This document shows, piece by piece, positions 33,562 through 42,097 of a DNA stretch of 45,526 nt. Made by a program: the position numbers and the translations under genes. Position 1 is the first letter of the stretch. Every line of letters begins with the position of its first letter. The notes under the pieces are model-generated. The model saw only the letters and a list, made by a program, of their open reading frames with translations, did no database searches and was not told where the DNA came from. This stretch comes from Acidovorax sp. CF316 (GTDB lineage: Bacteria > Pseudomonadota > Gammaproteobacteria > Burkholderiales > Burkholderiaceae_C), in the NCBI RefSeq assembly GCF_000276605.1, contig NZ_AKJX01000276.1, positions 1 through 45,526 on the forward strand, given 5' to 3'.

Positions 33562-36081
33562 ATGAACCTCTCTTTTATCCGCCTGGGCTGGCGCACCCTG
33601 CTGCGCGACCTGCGCGCGGGCGAGCTGCGCCTGCTGGTCGTGGCCGTGACCCTGGCCGTCGCCGCGCTCACCTCCGTGGGCTTCTTTGCCGACCGCCTGC
33701 AGGGCGGCCTGCAGCGCGATGCCCTGCAACTGCTGGGCGGCGACGCCGTAGTGGCCAGCGACAACCCCACGCCCGCGGTGTTCGCCGAGCGCGCCAAGGC
33801 CCTGGGCCTGCAGAGCGTGACGACCATGGGCTTCCCCACCATGGGGCGGGCCAGCGACGACAAGGGCGGCGCCAGCAAGCTGGTGGCCTTGAAAAGCGTG
33901 CAGCCCGGCTACCCGCTGCGCGGCACCCTCACCGTGGCCGTGGGCCCGGGCGCGGCCGAGCAGACCACGCGCGACATCCCGGCGCGCGGCGAGGTCTGGG
34001 TCGATGCACCGCTGCTCGAATCGCTGGGTCTGGCCATGGGCGACATGCTGCTGCTCGGCGATTCGCAGTTGCGCATCGCCCGCATCATCGTCATCGAGCC
34101 CGACCGGGGTGCCGGCTTCATGAGCTTTGCGCCGCGCGTCATGCTCAACGCGGCCGACGTGCCGGCCACCGGCCTGGTTCAACCCGCCAGCCGGCTGACC
34201 TACCGCTTTGCCGTGGCCGGGCCGGCCGCCGCGGTCAAGGCCTTCAGCCAATGGGCCGCGGACGAGGCCAAGAAGCCCGAGCAGCACGGCGTGCGCGTCG
34301 AGTCGCTCGAAAGCGGCCGCCCCGAGATGCGCCAGACGCTGGACCGGGCGCAGAAGTTCCTGAGCCTCGTGGCCCTGCTGGCCGCGCTGCTCTCGGCCGT
34401 GGCCGTGGCGCTGGCCGCGCGCGGCTTCGCCACCGACCACCTCGATGCCTCGGCCATGCTGCGCGTGCTGGGGCAGAGCCAGCGCACCATCGCCGGGGCC
34501 TATACCACCGAGTTCGCACTGATCGGGCTGTTCGCCAGTGCCCTGGGCGTGGCCGTGGGCTACCTGGTGCACTACGTCTTCGTGCTGCTGCTGGCGGGCC
34601 TGGTGGAATCGACCCTGCCCGCCGCCAGCCTGTGGCCCGTGGCCTTCGGCCTGGGCATGGGGCTCACCCTGCTGTTCGCCTTCGGCCTGCCGCCCGTGCT
34701 GCAGCTGGCCCAGGTGCCGCCGCTGCGCGTGATCCGGCGCGACGTGGGCGGGCTCAAGCCGGCCTCCATGGCCGTGCTGGGCGTGGGCGTGGCCGGCTTT
34801 GCGGCCCTGCTGCTGGCCGTGAGCAGCGACATCAAGCTGGGCCTGATCGCGGTGGGCGGCTTTGCCGGTGCCGTGGCGCTGTTCGCGGGCCTGAGCTGGG
34901 TTGCCGTCAAACTTTTGCGCCGCAGCGTCAACGAGGCCACCGCACCGCGCTGGCTGGTGCTGGCCACGCGCCAGATCTCCGCGCGCCCGGCCTATGCCGT
35001 GGTGCAGGTCAGCAGCCTGGCCGTGGGCCTGCTGGCGCTGGTGCTGCTGGTGCTGCTGCGCACCGACCTCATCAGCAGCTGGCGCCAGGCCACGCCGCCC
35101 GATGCGCCCAACCGCTTCGTGATCAACGTCATGCCCGAGCAGGCCGACGCCTTCCAGCAGAGCCTCAAGGATGGCGGCGTCAAGCGCTACGACTGGTACC
35201 CCATGATCCGCGGCCGCCTGCTGGCCGTGAACGGCAAGGCCGTGGGCCCGGCCGACTATGCCGACGACCGCGCCAAGCGCCTGGTGGACCGCGAGTTCAA
35301 CCTGTCCACCGCCGTGCAGCAACCGCCCCACAACCAGGTCGTGGCCGGCAAATGGACCGAGAACGAGCAGGGCACCATCAGCGTGGAAGAAGGCATTGCC
35401 GAAACCCTGGGCCTGAAGATGGGCGACACGCTGCAGTTCGACATCGGCGGCGTGCAGAACGAGGCGCGAATCACCAGCCTGCGCAAGGTGGACTGGGGCT
35501 CCATGCGCGCCAACTTCTTCGTGATGTACCCGGTGGACCACCTCGAAGGCGTGGCCGTGACCTACCTGGCGGCCTACCGTGCGCCCGACAAGGCAGGCTT
35601 CGACAATGCGCTGGTGCGCCAGTTCCCCAACATCACCAACGTGGACATGGGTGCCACCATCACTCAGGTGCAGCGCGTGCTCGACCAGGTGATCCGCGCG
35701 GTGGAGTTCCTGTTCGCCTTCACCCTGGCTGCCGGCCTGGTGGTGCTGTTCGCGGCCGTCACCGCCACGCGCGAGGAGCGCGCGCGCGAGTTCGCCATCA
35801 TGCGCGCCGTGGGCGCCCGCGCCAGCCTGTTGCGCCAGGTGCAGCGCGCCGAGCTCATGGGCGTGGGCCTGCTCGCGGGCTTCCTGGCCAGCACGGTGGC
35901 CGTGGTCGTGGGCTGGGCCTTGGCGCGCTTCGTGTTCGACTTCACCTGGACGGCATCGCCCTGGGTGCCGCTGGCCGGTGCCGTCGCCGGTGCCGTGCTG
36001 GCGCTGGCTGCGGGCTGGTGGGGGCTGCGCGACGTGCTGCGCCGACCCGTGGTGGAAACGCTGCGCCGCGCCTCGGAGTAA
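33562..36081 (+). CDS. FtsX-type ABC transporter permease (YbbP-like)
   Basis: An 839-residue permease of the YbbP/MacB type with two FtsX domains. It has an N-terminal helix (LLVVAVTLAVAALTSVGFF), a periplasmic domain, a first FtsX unit of four helices (about 265-445), a central helix pair, another periplasmic domain and a second FtsX unit ending at the C-terminus (VEFLFAFTLAAGLVVLFAAVTA, then REERAREFAIMRAVGA). Such proteins pair with a YbbA-type ATPase, often to move lipids or lipoproteins or to export other molecules. No such ATPase is adjacent; the nearby ATPase belongs to another transporter. It is convergent with that operon. Confidence 0.88.
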   Translation: MNLSFIRLGWRTLLRDLRAGELRLLVVAVTLAVAALTSVGFFADRLQGGLQRDALQLLGGDAVVASDNPTPAVFAERAKALGLQSVTTMGFPTMGRASDDKGGASKLVALKSVQPGYPLRGTLTVAVGPGAAEQTTRDIPARGEVWVDAPLLESLGLAMGDMLLLGDSQLRIARIIVIEPDRGAGFMSFAPRVMLNAADVPATGLVQPASRLTYRFAVAGPAAAVKAFSQWAADEAKKPEQHGVRVESLESGRPEMRQTLDRAQKFLSLVALLAALLSAVAVALAARGFATDHLDASAMLRVLGQSQRTIAGAYTTEFALIGLFASALGVAVGYLVHYVFVLLLAGLVESTLPAASLWPVAFGLGMGLTLLFAFGLPPVLQLAQVPPLRVIRRDVGGLKPASMAVLGVGVAGFAALLLAVSSDIKLGLIAVGGFAGAVALFAGLSWVAVKLLRRSVNEATAPRWLVLATRQISARPAYAVVQVSSLAVGLLALVLLVLLRTDLISSWRQATPPDAPNRFVINVMPEQADAFQQSLKDGGVKRYDWYPMIRGRLLAVNGKAVGPADYADDRAKRLVDREFNLSTAVQQPPHNQVVAGKWTENEQGTISVEEGIAETLGLKMGDTLQFDIGGVQNEARITSLRKVDWGSMRANFFVMYPVDHLEGVAVTYLAAYRAPDKAGFDNALVRQFPNITNVDMGATITQVQRVLDQVIRAVEFLFAFTLAAGLVVLFAAVTATREERAREFAIMRAVGARASLLRQVQRAELMGVGLLAGFLASTVAVVVGWALARFVFDFTWTASPWVPLAGAVAGAVLALAAGWWGLRDVLRRPVVETLRRASE

Positions 36082-36084
36082 GGC

Positions 36085-36112
36085 CGCCAAGGCGGCTTAT
36101 GCCGCCTTGGCG
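36085..36112. terminator. Bidirectional 12-bp hairpin between convergent genes
   Basis: A perfect 12-bp stem, CGCCAAGGCGGC (36085-36096) and GCCGCCTTGGCG (36101-36112), with loop TTAT. It overlaps the last five codons of the minus-strand ATPase gene, whose stop codon lies in the loop, and starts 4 bases after the permease stop. It probably terminates both transcripts. Confidence 0.65.
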
Positions 36113-36840
36113 AAGGGCGTGCGGATGTCCGAGAGGAACTGCTGCGCGCGCGGGTGCTGCGGGCGGTTGAAGAACTCGCCGGGCGTGGCGCGTTCCAGCA
36201 CGCGGCCCTCGTCCATGAAGAGCACGCGGTCGGCCACCTCGCGGGCGAAGCCCATCTCGTGCGTCACGCAGACCATGGTCATGCCGTCGCGGGCCAGGTC
36301 GCGCATGACCACCAGCACCTCCCCCACCATCTCGGGGTCCAGGGCGCTCGTGGGCTCGTCGAACAGCATCAGCGGCGGCTCCATGGCCAGGGCGCGGGCA
36401 ATCGCCACGCGCTGCTGCTGCCCGCCCGAGAGCTCGCTGGGCCAGGCATGGGCCTTGTGCGCCAGGCCCACGCGCTCGAGCAGGGCCAGGGCGCGCTGCT
36501 CGGCCTGCGGGCGCGACAGGCCGCGCAGCTGGATCGGGGCCAGCGTGCAGTTGTCCAGCACCGACAGGTGCGGGAACAGGTTGAACTGCTGGAACACGAA
36601 GCCGATGCGCGAGCGCAGCGTGTTCACGTTCACGCCCGGCCCGTAGATGTGGTGCCCGTCGATCAGGATGCGCCCGCCCTGGATGGGTTCGAGCCGGTTG
36701 AGCGTGCGGATCAGCGTGGACTTGCCCGAGCCCGAGGGCCCGCAGACCACCACCACCTCGCCCTGCTCGATGGTTTCGGTCACGTCCACCAGGGCGTGGT
36801 AGCTGCCGTACCACTTGTTGACGTCGTGCAGTTCGATCAT
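36097..36840 (-). CDS. Amino-acid ABC transporter ATP-binding protein
   Basis: A 247-residue ATPase of the polar amino-acid uptake (PAAT/GlnQ/GltL) type. It carries Walker [10 protein letters not shown] from 34, the Q-loop near 84, the signature LSGGQQQR at 137-144 and Walker B MLFDEPTS at 158-165. It drives the two permeases encoded just upstream, using the binding protein further upstream as receptor. Its start overlaps the last permease stop by 4 bases (ATGA). Its final codons lie in the terminator hairpin. The substrate is probably an amino acid, perhaps glutamate, aspartate or a related compound. Confidence 0.93.
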   Translation of the reverse strand: MIELHDVNKWYGSYHALVDVTETIEQGEVVVVCGPSGSGKSTLIRTLNRLEPIQGGRILIDGHHIYGPGVNVNTLRSRIGFVFQQFNLFPHLSVLDNCTLAPIQLRGLSRPQAEQRALALLERVGLAHKAHAWPSELSGGQQQRVAIARALAMEPPLMLFDEPTSALDPEMVGEVLVVMRDLARDGMTMVCVTHEMGFAREVADRVLFMDEGRVLERATPGEFFNRPQHPRAQQFLSDIRTPFAKAA

Positions 36841-37571
36841 GTTGCGAGGGGCTGGGTGGTGGAGGAAGAGGCGGAGGGGGCCGATGGCGCTGCGCCGCGC
36901 CGCGCCAGCCGGCGCTCGAGCGCGTAGGCCAGGCGCGACAGGCCGAAGCACAGCACGAAATAGGTGAAGCCCAGGATGCCGAAGACCTCGGCGGGCCGGA
37001 TGAAGACTTGGCTGTTGATCTGGGTGGCGATGAAGGACACCTCGGTCAGGCCGATGATGTAGCCCAGCGAGGTCTCCTTGATGGTCGAGACGAACTGGTT
37101 GACCAGCGAAGGCAGCATGCTGCGCAGCGCCTGCGGCAGCACCACCAGGCGCATGGCGCGCGGGTAGGACAGGCCCAGGGCGCGCGCGCACTCCATTTGC
37201 CCGCGCGGCACGCCCAGGATGCCGGCGCGCACGATCTCGGCCAGGTAGGCCGCGTTGAAGATGACCAGGGCCAGCAGCATGGTGGTGAACTGGCCGGTCT
37301 TCACCCCCGTCACGCTGGGCAGGAAGAAATAGGCCCAGAAGATCACCATCAGCAGCGGCGTGCCGCGCACCACGAAGACGATGCCCGTGACAGGCCAGCG
37401 CAGGGCGCGCCAGGGGCTCACGCGCGCCAGGCCGAAGAGCACGCCCAGCGGCAGCGCCAGCAGCAGGGCACCGGCCGCCAGCAGCAGCGTGAGCGCCAGC
37501 CCGCCGAGGGGGCCATTGGGGTATTGGCCGACCAGGAAGTACAGCCAGTAGGTGTCTATGAGTTCCAGCAT
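36837..37571 (-). CDS. Amino-acid ABC transporter permease (second)
   Basis: A 244-residue inner-membrane permease of the HisM/GltK type with five helices and the EAA loop ([24 protein letters not shown]), which contacts the ATPase. It has [22 protein letters not shown] near the N-terminus and ends in a Pro/Ser-rich cytoplasmic tail. It forms a heterodimer with the permease encoded at 37581-38279. Its stop overlaps the ATPase start. A 9-base gap separates it from the first permease gene. Confidence 0.92.
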   Translation of the reverse strand: MLELIDTYWLYFLVGQYPNGPLGGLALTLLLAAGALLLALPLGVLFGLARVSPWRALRWPVTGIVFVVRGTPLLMVIFWAYFFLPSVTGVKTGQFTTMLLALVIFNAAYLAEIVRAGILGVPRGQMECARALGLSYPRAMRLVVLPQALRSMLPSLVNQFVSTIKETSLGYIIGLTEVSFIATQINSQVFIRPAEVFGILGFTYFVLCFGLSRLAYALERRLARRGAAPSAPSASSSTTQPLAT

Positions 37572-37580
37572 GCCAGGGGA

Positions 37581-38279
37581 TCAGATCGTGCGTACGGGGT
37601 AACGGTGGTGGTACCAGCTGGCCAAGGCGGTGATGAGCAGTGACACCGTGAGGTAGGCCGCGCTCGCGAAGGCAAAGGCCTCGATGCTGCGGAAGGTGGC
37701 ACTCTCCACCTTGGCGGCTTGGTACATCAGCTCGGCCACGCCGATCACGGTGGCGATCGAGGTGTTCTTCCAGAGGTTCAGTGCCTGCGAGATCAGCGGC
37801 GGCACGGTCACGCGCAGTGCCTGCGGCAGCACCACGCGGCGCATGGTGGCCAGGAAGCCGAAGCCCAGGGCGCGGCCCGCCTCCATCTGCACCGTGGGAA
37901 TCGAGCGGATGCCGCTGCGGATGTCCTCGGCCATGAAGGCCGCGGTGTAGAGCGCGAGCGCCACGATGGCGGCCGCGGCCTCGGCATGGCCGCTGTCGTA
38001 GAGCCATTGCTTGGCCGCCTCTGGCAGCAGCTCGGGCGCGCCGAAGTACCAGAACAGCATGTGCGCCAGCAACGGCACGTTGCGAATGCCTTCGACGAAG
38101 GCGAAACCGGCCCAGCGCAAAGGGGCCGCCGGTGCCAGGCGCAGCAGCGCCACCACCAGCGCGATGGGCAGGGCCGCGAGCAGCGCGGCGGCCAGCAACT
38201 GCAGCGACAGCAGCAGACCCCCCACCATCATCAGGTGGTACTTGCCGCTCAGCAGCAGGGAATAGTCAAACAGGGGCAT
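37581..38279 (-). CDS. Amino-acid ABC transporter permease (first)
   Basis: A 232-residue inner-membrane permease, the GltJ-like partner. The EAA loop is [24 protein letters not shown] (residues about 141-164), followed by [21 protein letters not shown]. It has about five helices. The ATG at 38277-38279 gives [10 protein letters not shown]; a longer frame upstream is not family-like. It follows the binding-protein gene after a 155-base gap with hairpin-forming sequence. Confidence 0.91.
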   Translation of the reverse strand: MPLFDYSLLLSGKYHLMMVGGLLLSLQLLAAALLAALPIALVVALLRLAPAAPLRWAGFAFVEGIRNVPLLAHMLFWYFGAPELLPEAAKQWLYDSGHAEAAAAIVALALYTAAFMAEDIRSGIRSIPTVQMEAGRALGFGFLATMRRVVLPQALRVTVPPLISQALNLWKNTSIATVIGVAELMYQAAKVESATFRSIEAFAFASAAYLTVSLLITALASWYHHRYPVRTI

Positions 38280-38303
38280 GCATGCCAGTCGTTCAGAAAA
38301 GCG

Positions 38304-38320
38304 GCACGCGGCAGGCGTGC
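38304..38320 (-). other. Small hairpin between binding-protein and permease genes
   Basis: GCACGC (38304-38309), loop GGCAG, GCGTGC (38315-38320). GCATGCCAG also occurs twice as a direct repeat (38280-38288, 38327-38335). Such intercistronic structures often limit transcription into transporter genes relative to the more abundant binding protein. The rest of the 155-base gap holds no gene. Confidence 0.35.
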
Positions 38321-38434
38321 GCGGCGGCATGCCAGCCGGGAGGCACGGGGAAGCGGCGTAGCGCGTGCACCAATGGCCCGCGCGCCATCCCCGTCCCAGC
38401 CCCGGCGATCACGCCGCCGTGGGTTCTCCATCCA

Positions 38435-39262
38435 TCAACCGTCGATCTTGTCCGACTCGAACTTGAAGGGGCGGGTGGTGAACTTGATCTTGGTTTGGGG
38501 GCCGTACCACTTGAAGAAGATCTTCTCGGCATCGCCCGACTTCTCGAGTTCGCGCAGCGTGTCGTCCACAATGGATTTCACGGCGGTCTCGCCCTTCTTG
38601 ATGCCCAGGGCCAGCGGCTCCACGCTCAGGTTGGTGGGCAGGATGGCGTAGTCCTTGTTGCGCTCGCCGAGCTTGCCGAAGTCGTCGATCAGCGAGGACT
38701 CGTCGTTCACGTAGCCCACGCCCTTGCCCTGCTGCAGCGCCAGGAAGGCCTGCTGCGTGGTCTCGAAGGTCACGACCTCCACGGTGGGCACGGCCTTGCG
38801 CACATTGGGTTCCTGCGTGCCACCCTTGACGGTGACCACGCGCTTGCCGGCCAGGTCGGCCACGTCCTTGATGCCGCTGGCCTTCTTGACCAGCACCTTC
38901 TGGCCCGTGACGAAGGTGGTCAGCGAGAAGTCGATCTGCGCCTCGCGCTCCTTGTTGTGGGTGAGCGAAGCGGCCAGGATGTCCACATGGCCCTGCTGCA
39001 GCTCGGGGATGCGCGCGGCCACGGCCAGTTGCTTGAACACGGGCTTGACGCCGATCTTTTTGGCGATGGCCTTGCCCAGGTCCACGTCGTAGCCGATCAG
39101 CTCGCGCGTCTTGGGGTCGATGAAGCTGTTGGGCTCGTCGGTGCCCAGCACGCCGACGACCAGCTCGCCCTTCTTCTTGATGTCGGCCAGCTGATCGGCG
39201 TGGGCGATGCCCGACACGGCAGACGCGGCGGCGACCAGGGATGCAATGAAACGGATGCGCAT
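38435..39262 (-). CDS. Amino-acid ABC transporter substrate-binding protein
   Basis: A 275-residue periplasmic binding protein of family SBP_bac_3. It has a signal peptide (FIASLVAAASAVSGIAHA, cleaved before DQ near 23), the start of the mature fold (LADIKKKGELVVGVLGTDEP), the conserved GYDVDLGKAIAKKIG and a ligand-contact region TLRELEKSGDAEKIFFKWYG. It delivers its amino acid to the two permeases. GGAGAGAG lies before the ATG at 39260-39262. It is divergent from the truncated haemoglobin gene, with a 118-base shared promoter gap. Confidence 0.92.
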   Translation of the reverse strand: MRIRFIASLVAAASAVSGIAHADQLADIKKKGELVVGVLGTDEPNSFIDPKTRELIGYDVDLGKAIAKKIGVKPVFKQLAVAARIPELQQGHVDILAASLTHNKEREAQIDFSLTTFVTGQKVLVKKASGIKDVADLAGKRVVTVKGGTQEPNVRKAVPTVEVVTFETTQQAFLALQQGKGVGYVNDESSLIDDFGKLGERNKDYAILPTNLSVEPLALGIKKGETAVKSIVDDTLRELEKSGDAEKIFFKWYGPQTKIKFTTRPFKFESDKIDG

Positions 39263-39336
39263 GATTTCTCTCTCTCCAGACTTGTTGAAGCCCAAAGGCT
39301 ACGCTTCCAACCGAGAGATATGAACATCGCATTTCT

Positions 39337-39342
39337 TATAAT
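39337..39342 (+). promoter_or_regulatory. Candidate -10 element for the haemoglobin gene
   Basis: TATAAT, a perfect consensus -10, lies 38 bases upstream of the truncated haemoglobin ATG in a locally AT-rich stretch. No matching -35 is seen at 17 bases, so an activator or an extended -10 may be needed. ATCAA follows directly, resembling half an FNR box. Confidence 0.4.
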
Positions 39343-39380
39343 CAAACTCGCCAAACGTGCTTGGCGCAGACTGTTACCCC

Positions 39381-39812
39381 ATGGACGAAGACACCCCCGA
39401 AAACACCACCCCCGCCACCACGCCCTTCGACTGGATCGGCGGCGAAGAGCGCGTGCGCGCCCTGGTCGAGCGCTTCTACGACCTGATGGACCTGGAGCCG
39501 GGTTACGCCGCGCTGCGTGCTGCCCATGGCAGCGACCTCGCCAGCGCGCGGCAGAAGCTGTTCTGGTTCCTGTGCGGCTGGCTCGGCGGGCCGTCCTACT
39601 ACACCGACCAGTTCGGCCACCCGCGTCTGCGGGCGCGGCACATGCCGTTTGCCATTGGCCCGGAGGAGAGCCGCCAGTGGGTGGCCTGCATGGACCAGGC
39701 CATGGGCGAGACGGGCGTGCCCGAGGCGCTGCGCACGCGCCTGCGCGAAAGCTTCACGGGCACGGCGGACTGGATGGTCAACCAGCCCCTGGTGGCCAAG
39801 AAGCTGATGTGA
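39381..39812 (+). CDS. Group II truncated haemoglobin
   Basis: A 143-residue haem protein of the group II truncated haemoglobin family (YjbI/TrHbO). It shows GGEERVRALVERFYDLM, FLCGWLGGPSYYTDQFGHP, the proximal His87 in RARHMPFAIG and the group II marker Trp100 (G8). The Tyr pair in PSYYTD is the distal site region. It probably binds oxygen or detoxifies nitric oxide or peroxide. The disordered N-terminal 15 residues are acidic and Thr/Pro-rich. It is divergent from the binding-protein gene and has a GC-rich hairpin directly after the stop. Confidence 0.9.
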   Translation: MDEDTPENTTPATTPFDWIGGEERVRALVERFYDLMDLEPGYAALRAAHGSDLASARQKLFWFLCGWLGGPSYYTDQFGHPRLRARHMPFAIGPEESRQWVACMDQAMGETGVPEALRTRLRESFTGTADWMVNQPLVAKKLM

Positions 39813-39857
39813 GCGGCCGCGGGGGCGCACGGGCCTGAACCCCCGGGCTGCGGCCGC
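39813..39857 (+). terminator. GC-rich stem-loop after the haemoglobin gene
   Basis: GCGGCCGC (39813-39820) pairs with GCGGCCGC (39850-39857), and GGGGG pairs with CCCCC inside, with a 5-base bulge on the right arm. It begins immediately after the stop codon. No T-tract follows. Confidence 0.4.
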
Positions 39858-39899
39858 AGGCATACTGCGGCTGTCCATTCCACCCGAGGAACCCGCGCC

Positions 39900-40481
39900 A
39901 TGAAGCCTTCCCTTGTGCTTGCCACCAGCCTGCTGGCCTGTGCCCTGTCGCATGCCCAGCCGGCCCCCGCCGCTGGCGACACCTGGAGCAATGTGCCGCC
40001 CGCATCGGACGACCGCTTCACCAACCCCAAGAGCAAGCTCTACGCCGGGCCCAACGGCTGGCACAACTTCGGCGAGGTGCGGGCCGAGGTGGCCAATGCG
40101 GCCAAGAGCCGCTATGCCTTCAAGACCGGTCTCAATTACCTCTCGACCCCCAAGGCCTTCGTGTTTGCCACGAACTCCCAGACGCAACTGGTCGAGGTGG
40201 ACTTTGGCACCGACCGCCCCGCACCAGGGGCCTACGAGGTGGCGGCCAAGCCGGACCCGGCCCAGAAGAAGGTGCGGGTCTCGCTGGTCGACGCCTCGGG
40301 CGGCAAGCTGCTGGGCTGGCAGAGCGGCGACAAGGCTGGCACCGTGGCGGTGTCCAAGGTGAATGGCTACCTGTACTTCACCGCGCGCAACCTGCGCCTG
40401 GCGCCCGTGGGAATGAGCAACACGGGTGATCTCAAACAGCCCATGTCGCTGGGCTTCGAGGGCGCCGTGGCGCCCGAATGA
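39900..40481 (+). CDS. Secreted protein of unknown function
   Basis: A 193-residue protein that I do not recognise. It has a signal peptide (LVLATSLLACALSHA, cleaved near 19) and a mature domain that looks mostly beta: GPNGWHNFGEVRAEVANAA, KTGLNYLSTPKAFVFA, LVEVDFGTDRPAPGAYEVA, KVRVSLVDASGGKLLGW and NGYLYFTARNLRL. There is no cysteine pair in the mature part. GAGGAA lies before the ATG. Its stop overlaps the longest RidA frame and it is probably co-transcribed with the RidA gene. Periplasmic location is likely. Confidence 0.8.
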   Translation: MKPSLVLATSLLACALSHAQPAPAAGDTWSNVPPASDDRFTNPKSKLYAGPNGWHNFGEVRAEVANAAKSRYAFKTGLNYLSTPKAFVFATNSQTQLVEVDFGTDRPAPGAYEVAAKPDPAQKKVRVSLVDASGGKLLGWQSGDKAGTVAVSKVNGYLYFTARNLRLAPVGMSNTGDLKQPMSLGFEGAVAPE

Positions 40482-40507
40482 ATCTTTTGACGGGAGAACG
40501 GCTGTCC

Positions 40508-40978
40508 ATGTCCTGCGATGAACGTTTTGCACAGGAGGCCCAGGCACTGGGCTACTCCTTCGACGGCGAGATCAAGATCGGCGGCAACTACGTGCCGCTG
40601 GTGCGCGATGGCCGCCACCTTTACCTGAGCGGCCAGATCCCGCGCGTGGGCGATACCGTGGTGGTCACCGGTGCGGCCGGCGCCGATGCCTCGCTGCAGG
40701 ACGCGCAGCGTGCCGCCAAGGTCTGCGCCATGCGCGCCCTGGCGCTGCTGCAGCGCGCGCTGGGCACGCTCGACGCCGTCAGCGCCGTGCTGCGCATCAC
40801 CGTCTACGTGCAGTCGGCCCCGGGTTTCACGCAGCAGAGCGAGGTCGCCGATGGCGCCTCGGAAGTGCTCTACCGCGTGCTCGGCCCGGTGGGCGCGCAC
40901 ACCCGCACCTCGGTAGGGGTGCTGCAGTTGCCCAAGAACGCGACCGTCGAGGTGGACCTCATCGCGACCACCGGCTGA
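40508..40978 (+). CDS. RidA/YjgF/UK114 family protein
   Basis: A 156-residue member of the RidA family, which includes imine and enamine deaminases that clear reactive intermediates of amino-acid metabolism. It has the longer N-terminus (KIGGNYVPLVRDGRHLYLSGQIP) of a YjgF-like subgroup. The carboxylate-binding Arg is Arg133 in HTRTSVGVLQLPK, and ends in VEVDLIATTG. The ATG at 40508 is chosen because GGGAGAA sits about 9 bases upstream; an ATG at 40478 overlapping the previous stop would add ten residues. The gene follows the secreted protein and is convergent with the Bug-type gene. Confidence 0.85.
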   Translation: MSCDERFAQEAQALGYSFDGEIKIGGNYVPLVRDGRHLYLSGQIPRVGDTVVVTGAAGADASLQDAQRAAKVCAMRALALLQRALGTLDAVSAVLRITVYVQSAPGFTQQSEVADGASEVLYRVLGPVGAHTRTSVGVLQLPKNATVEVDLIATTG

Positions 40979-40990
40979 CGCAGCGGTGCT

Positions 40991-41983
40991 TCACTCCGCC
41001 TTGATGCCTGCGGTCTTCACGATCTGGGCATAGCGCCCGTATTCGGCCGCCACCTGGCGCTGGAACTGCTGCTGCGGCGTGCCCGTGGCGTCGATGCCCT
41101 GTGCCGCCAGCTCGGCCCGCGCGGCCGGCGTCTGCACGATGCGAGCGGCATCGGCGGCGATGGTGTCGAGCACGGCCTGGGGCGTGTTTGCCGGCGCGAA
41201 CAGGCCGAACCAGGTGCCTGAGCGGTAGCCGGCGTAGGTCTCGCCGACCGTGGGCACCTCGGGCAGCAGCGTGTTGCGCTTCTCGCCCGTGGTGGCCAGG
41301 GCCACCACGCGGCCGCTGCGGATGTGCGGCAGGGCAGGGCCCAGGGCCACGAACATCACTTCCACCTGGCCGGCCACCACGTCCTGCAGGCCCAGGGGGC
41401 CGCCGCGGTAGGGGATGTGGGTGGCGAAGAAGCCGGCCTGCTGCTTGAGCAGCTCCATGCTGAACTGCAGTGCGCTGCCGTTGCCGGCCGAGGCGTAGCT
41501 GTAGCGGCCCGGCTCGGCCTTGGCGGCCCGCACGAAATCGCCCAGGGCGCGGAACCCGGTCTTGGCGTTGGCTACGAGCACGAAGTCCACATGCCCGAGC
41601 GAGACCACGGGCACCAGGTCGCGCTGGGCGTTGTAGGGTAGGTTGTGCTGCAGGTTGGGCAGGATGGTGATGGGGCCGTCACCGCCCACGAGCAGGCTGT
41701 AGCCATCGGCGGGCGACTTGGCCAGCGCATCGGCGGCGACGATGCCGCCGGCCGCTCCGCGGTTGTCCACCACCACGGGCTGCTTCCACTGCTCGGCCAG
41801 GCGCTGCGACAGGTAGCGTGCCAGCACGTCGGGTGCGCTGCCGGGCGAGTTGTGCACGGTCAGGCGAACGGTCTTGGCGGGAAACGCATTGGCGGCCGGT
41901 GGCTGCTGCGCCGCGGCCGTGAGGGCCACGCATGCGGTGGCCCAGGCCACGGCGATGGATTTGAGAGAGGCAGCAGCGTGCAT
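40991..41983 (-). CDS. Tripartite tricarboxylate transporter (TctC/Bug) binding protein
   Basis: A 330-residue periplasmic binding protein of the Bug/TctC family, very common in Comamonadaceae and Bordetella. The signal peptide is IAVAWATACVALTAAA, cleaved near 25, and the mature protein starts with FPAKTVRLTVHNSPGSAPD. Landmarks are VVVDNRGAAGGIVAADALAKSP and FATHIPYRGGPLGLQDVVAGQVEVMF. It would bind a carboxylate, but no tctA or tctB membrane gene is adjacent, so it is an orphan. A palindrome (42061-42074) lies upstream of its start. Confidence 0.9.
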   Translation of the reverse strand: MHAAASLKSIAVAWATACVALTAAAQQPPAANAFPAKTVRLTVHNSPGSAPDVLARYLSQRLAEQWKQPVVVDNRGAAGGIVAADALAKSPADGYSLLVGGDGPITILPNLQHNLPYNAQRDLVPVVSLGHVDFVLVANAKTGFRALGDFVRAAKAEPGRYSYASAGNGSALQFSMELLKQQAGFFATHIPYRGGPLGLQDVVAGQVEVMFVALGPALPHIRSGRVVALATTGEKRNTLLPEVPTVGETYAGYRSGTWFGLFAPANTPQAVLDTIAADAARIVQTPAARAELAAQGIDATGTPQQQFQRQVAAEYGRYAQIVKTAGIKAE

Positions 41984-42060
41984 GGCTGGTTCGCAAGGGA
42001 GTCGAGGAAGGCCGCGATTCTGGAGCGGCGCCTTGCAAACAGGAACGATCCTTTTGTCAC

Positions 42061-42074
42061 TTGCATAGCTGCAA
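42061..42074. promoter_or_regulatory. TTGCA-N4-TGCAA palindrome upstream of the Bug gene
   Basis: A perfect 5-bp inverted repeat with spacer TAGC, in an AT-richer region, about 78 bases upstream of the minus-strand Bug-gene start and 24 bases after the Smr-gene stop. Interrupted dyads of this form resemble LysR or other regulator sites. No regulator gene is adjacent. Confidence 0.35.
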
Positions 42075-42097
42075 ATGATCTAAGCCGTCGCCCGCGG

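Noticed and set aside
33562..36840. Pairing the FtsX-type permease with the neighbouring ATPase as one transporter
   Set aside because: The ATPase is on the opposite strand, coupled by an ATGA overlap to amino-acid permeases, and is of the GlnQ/GltL type.
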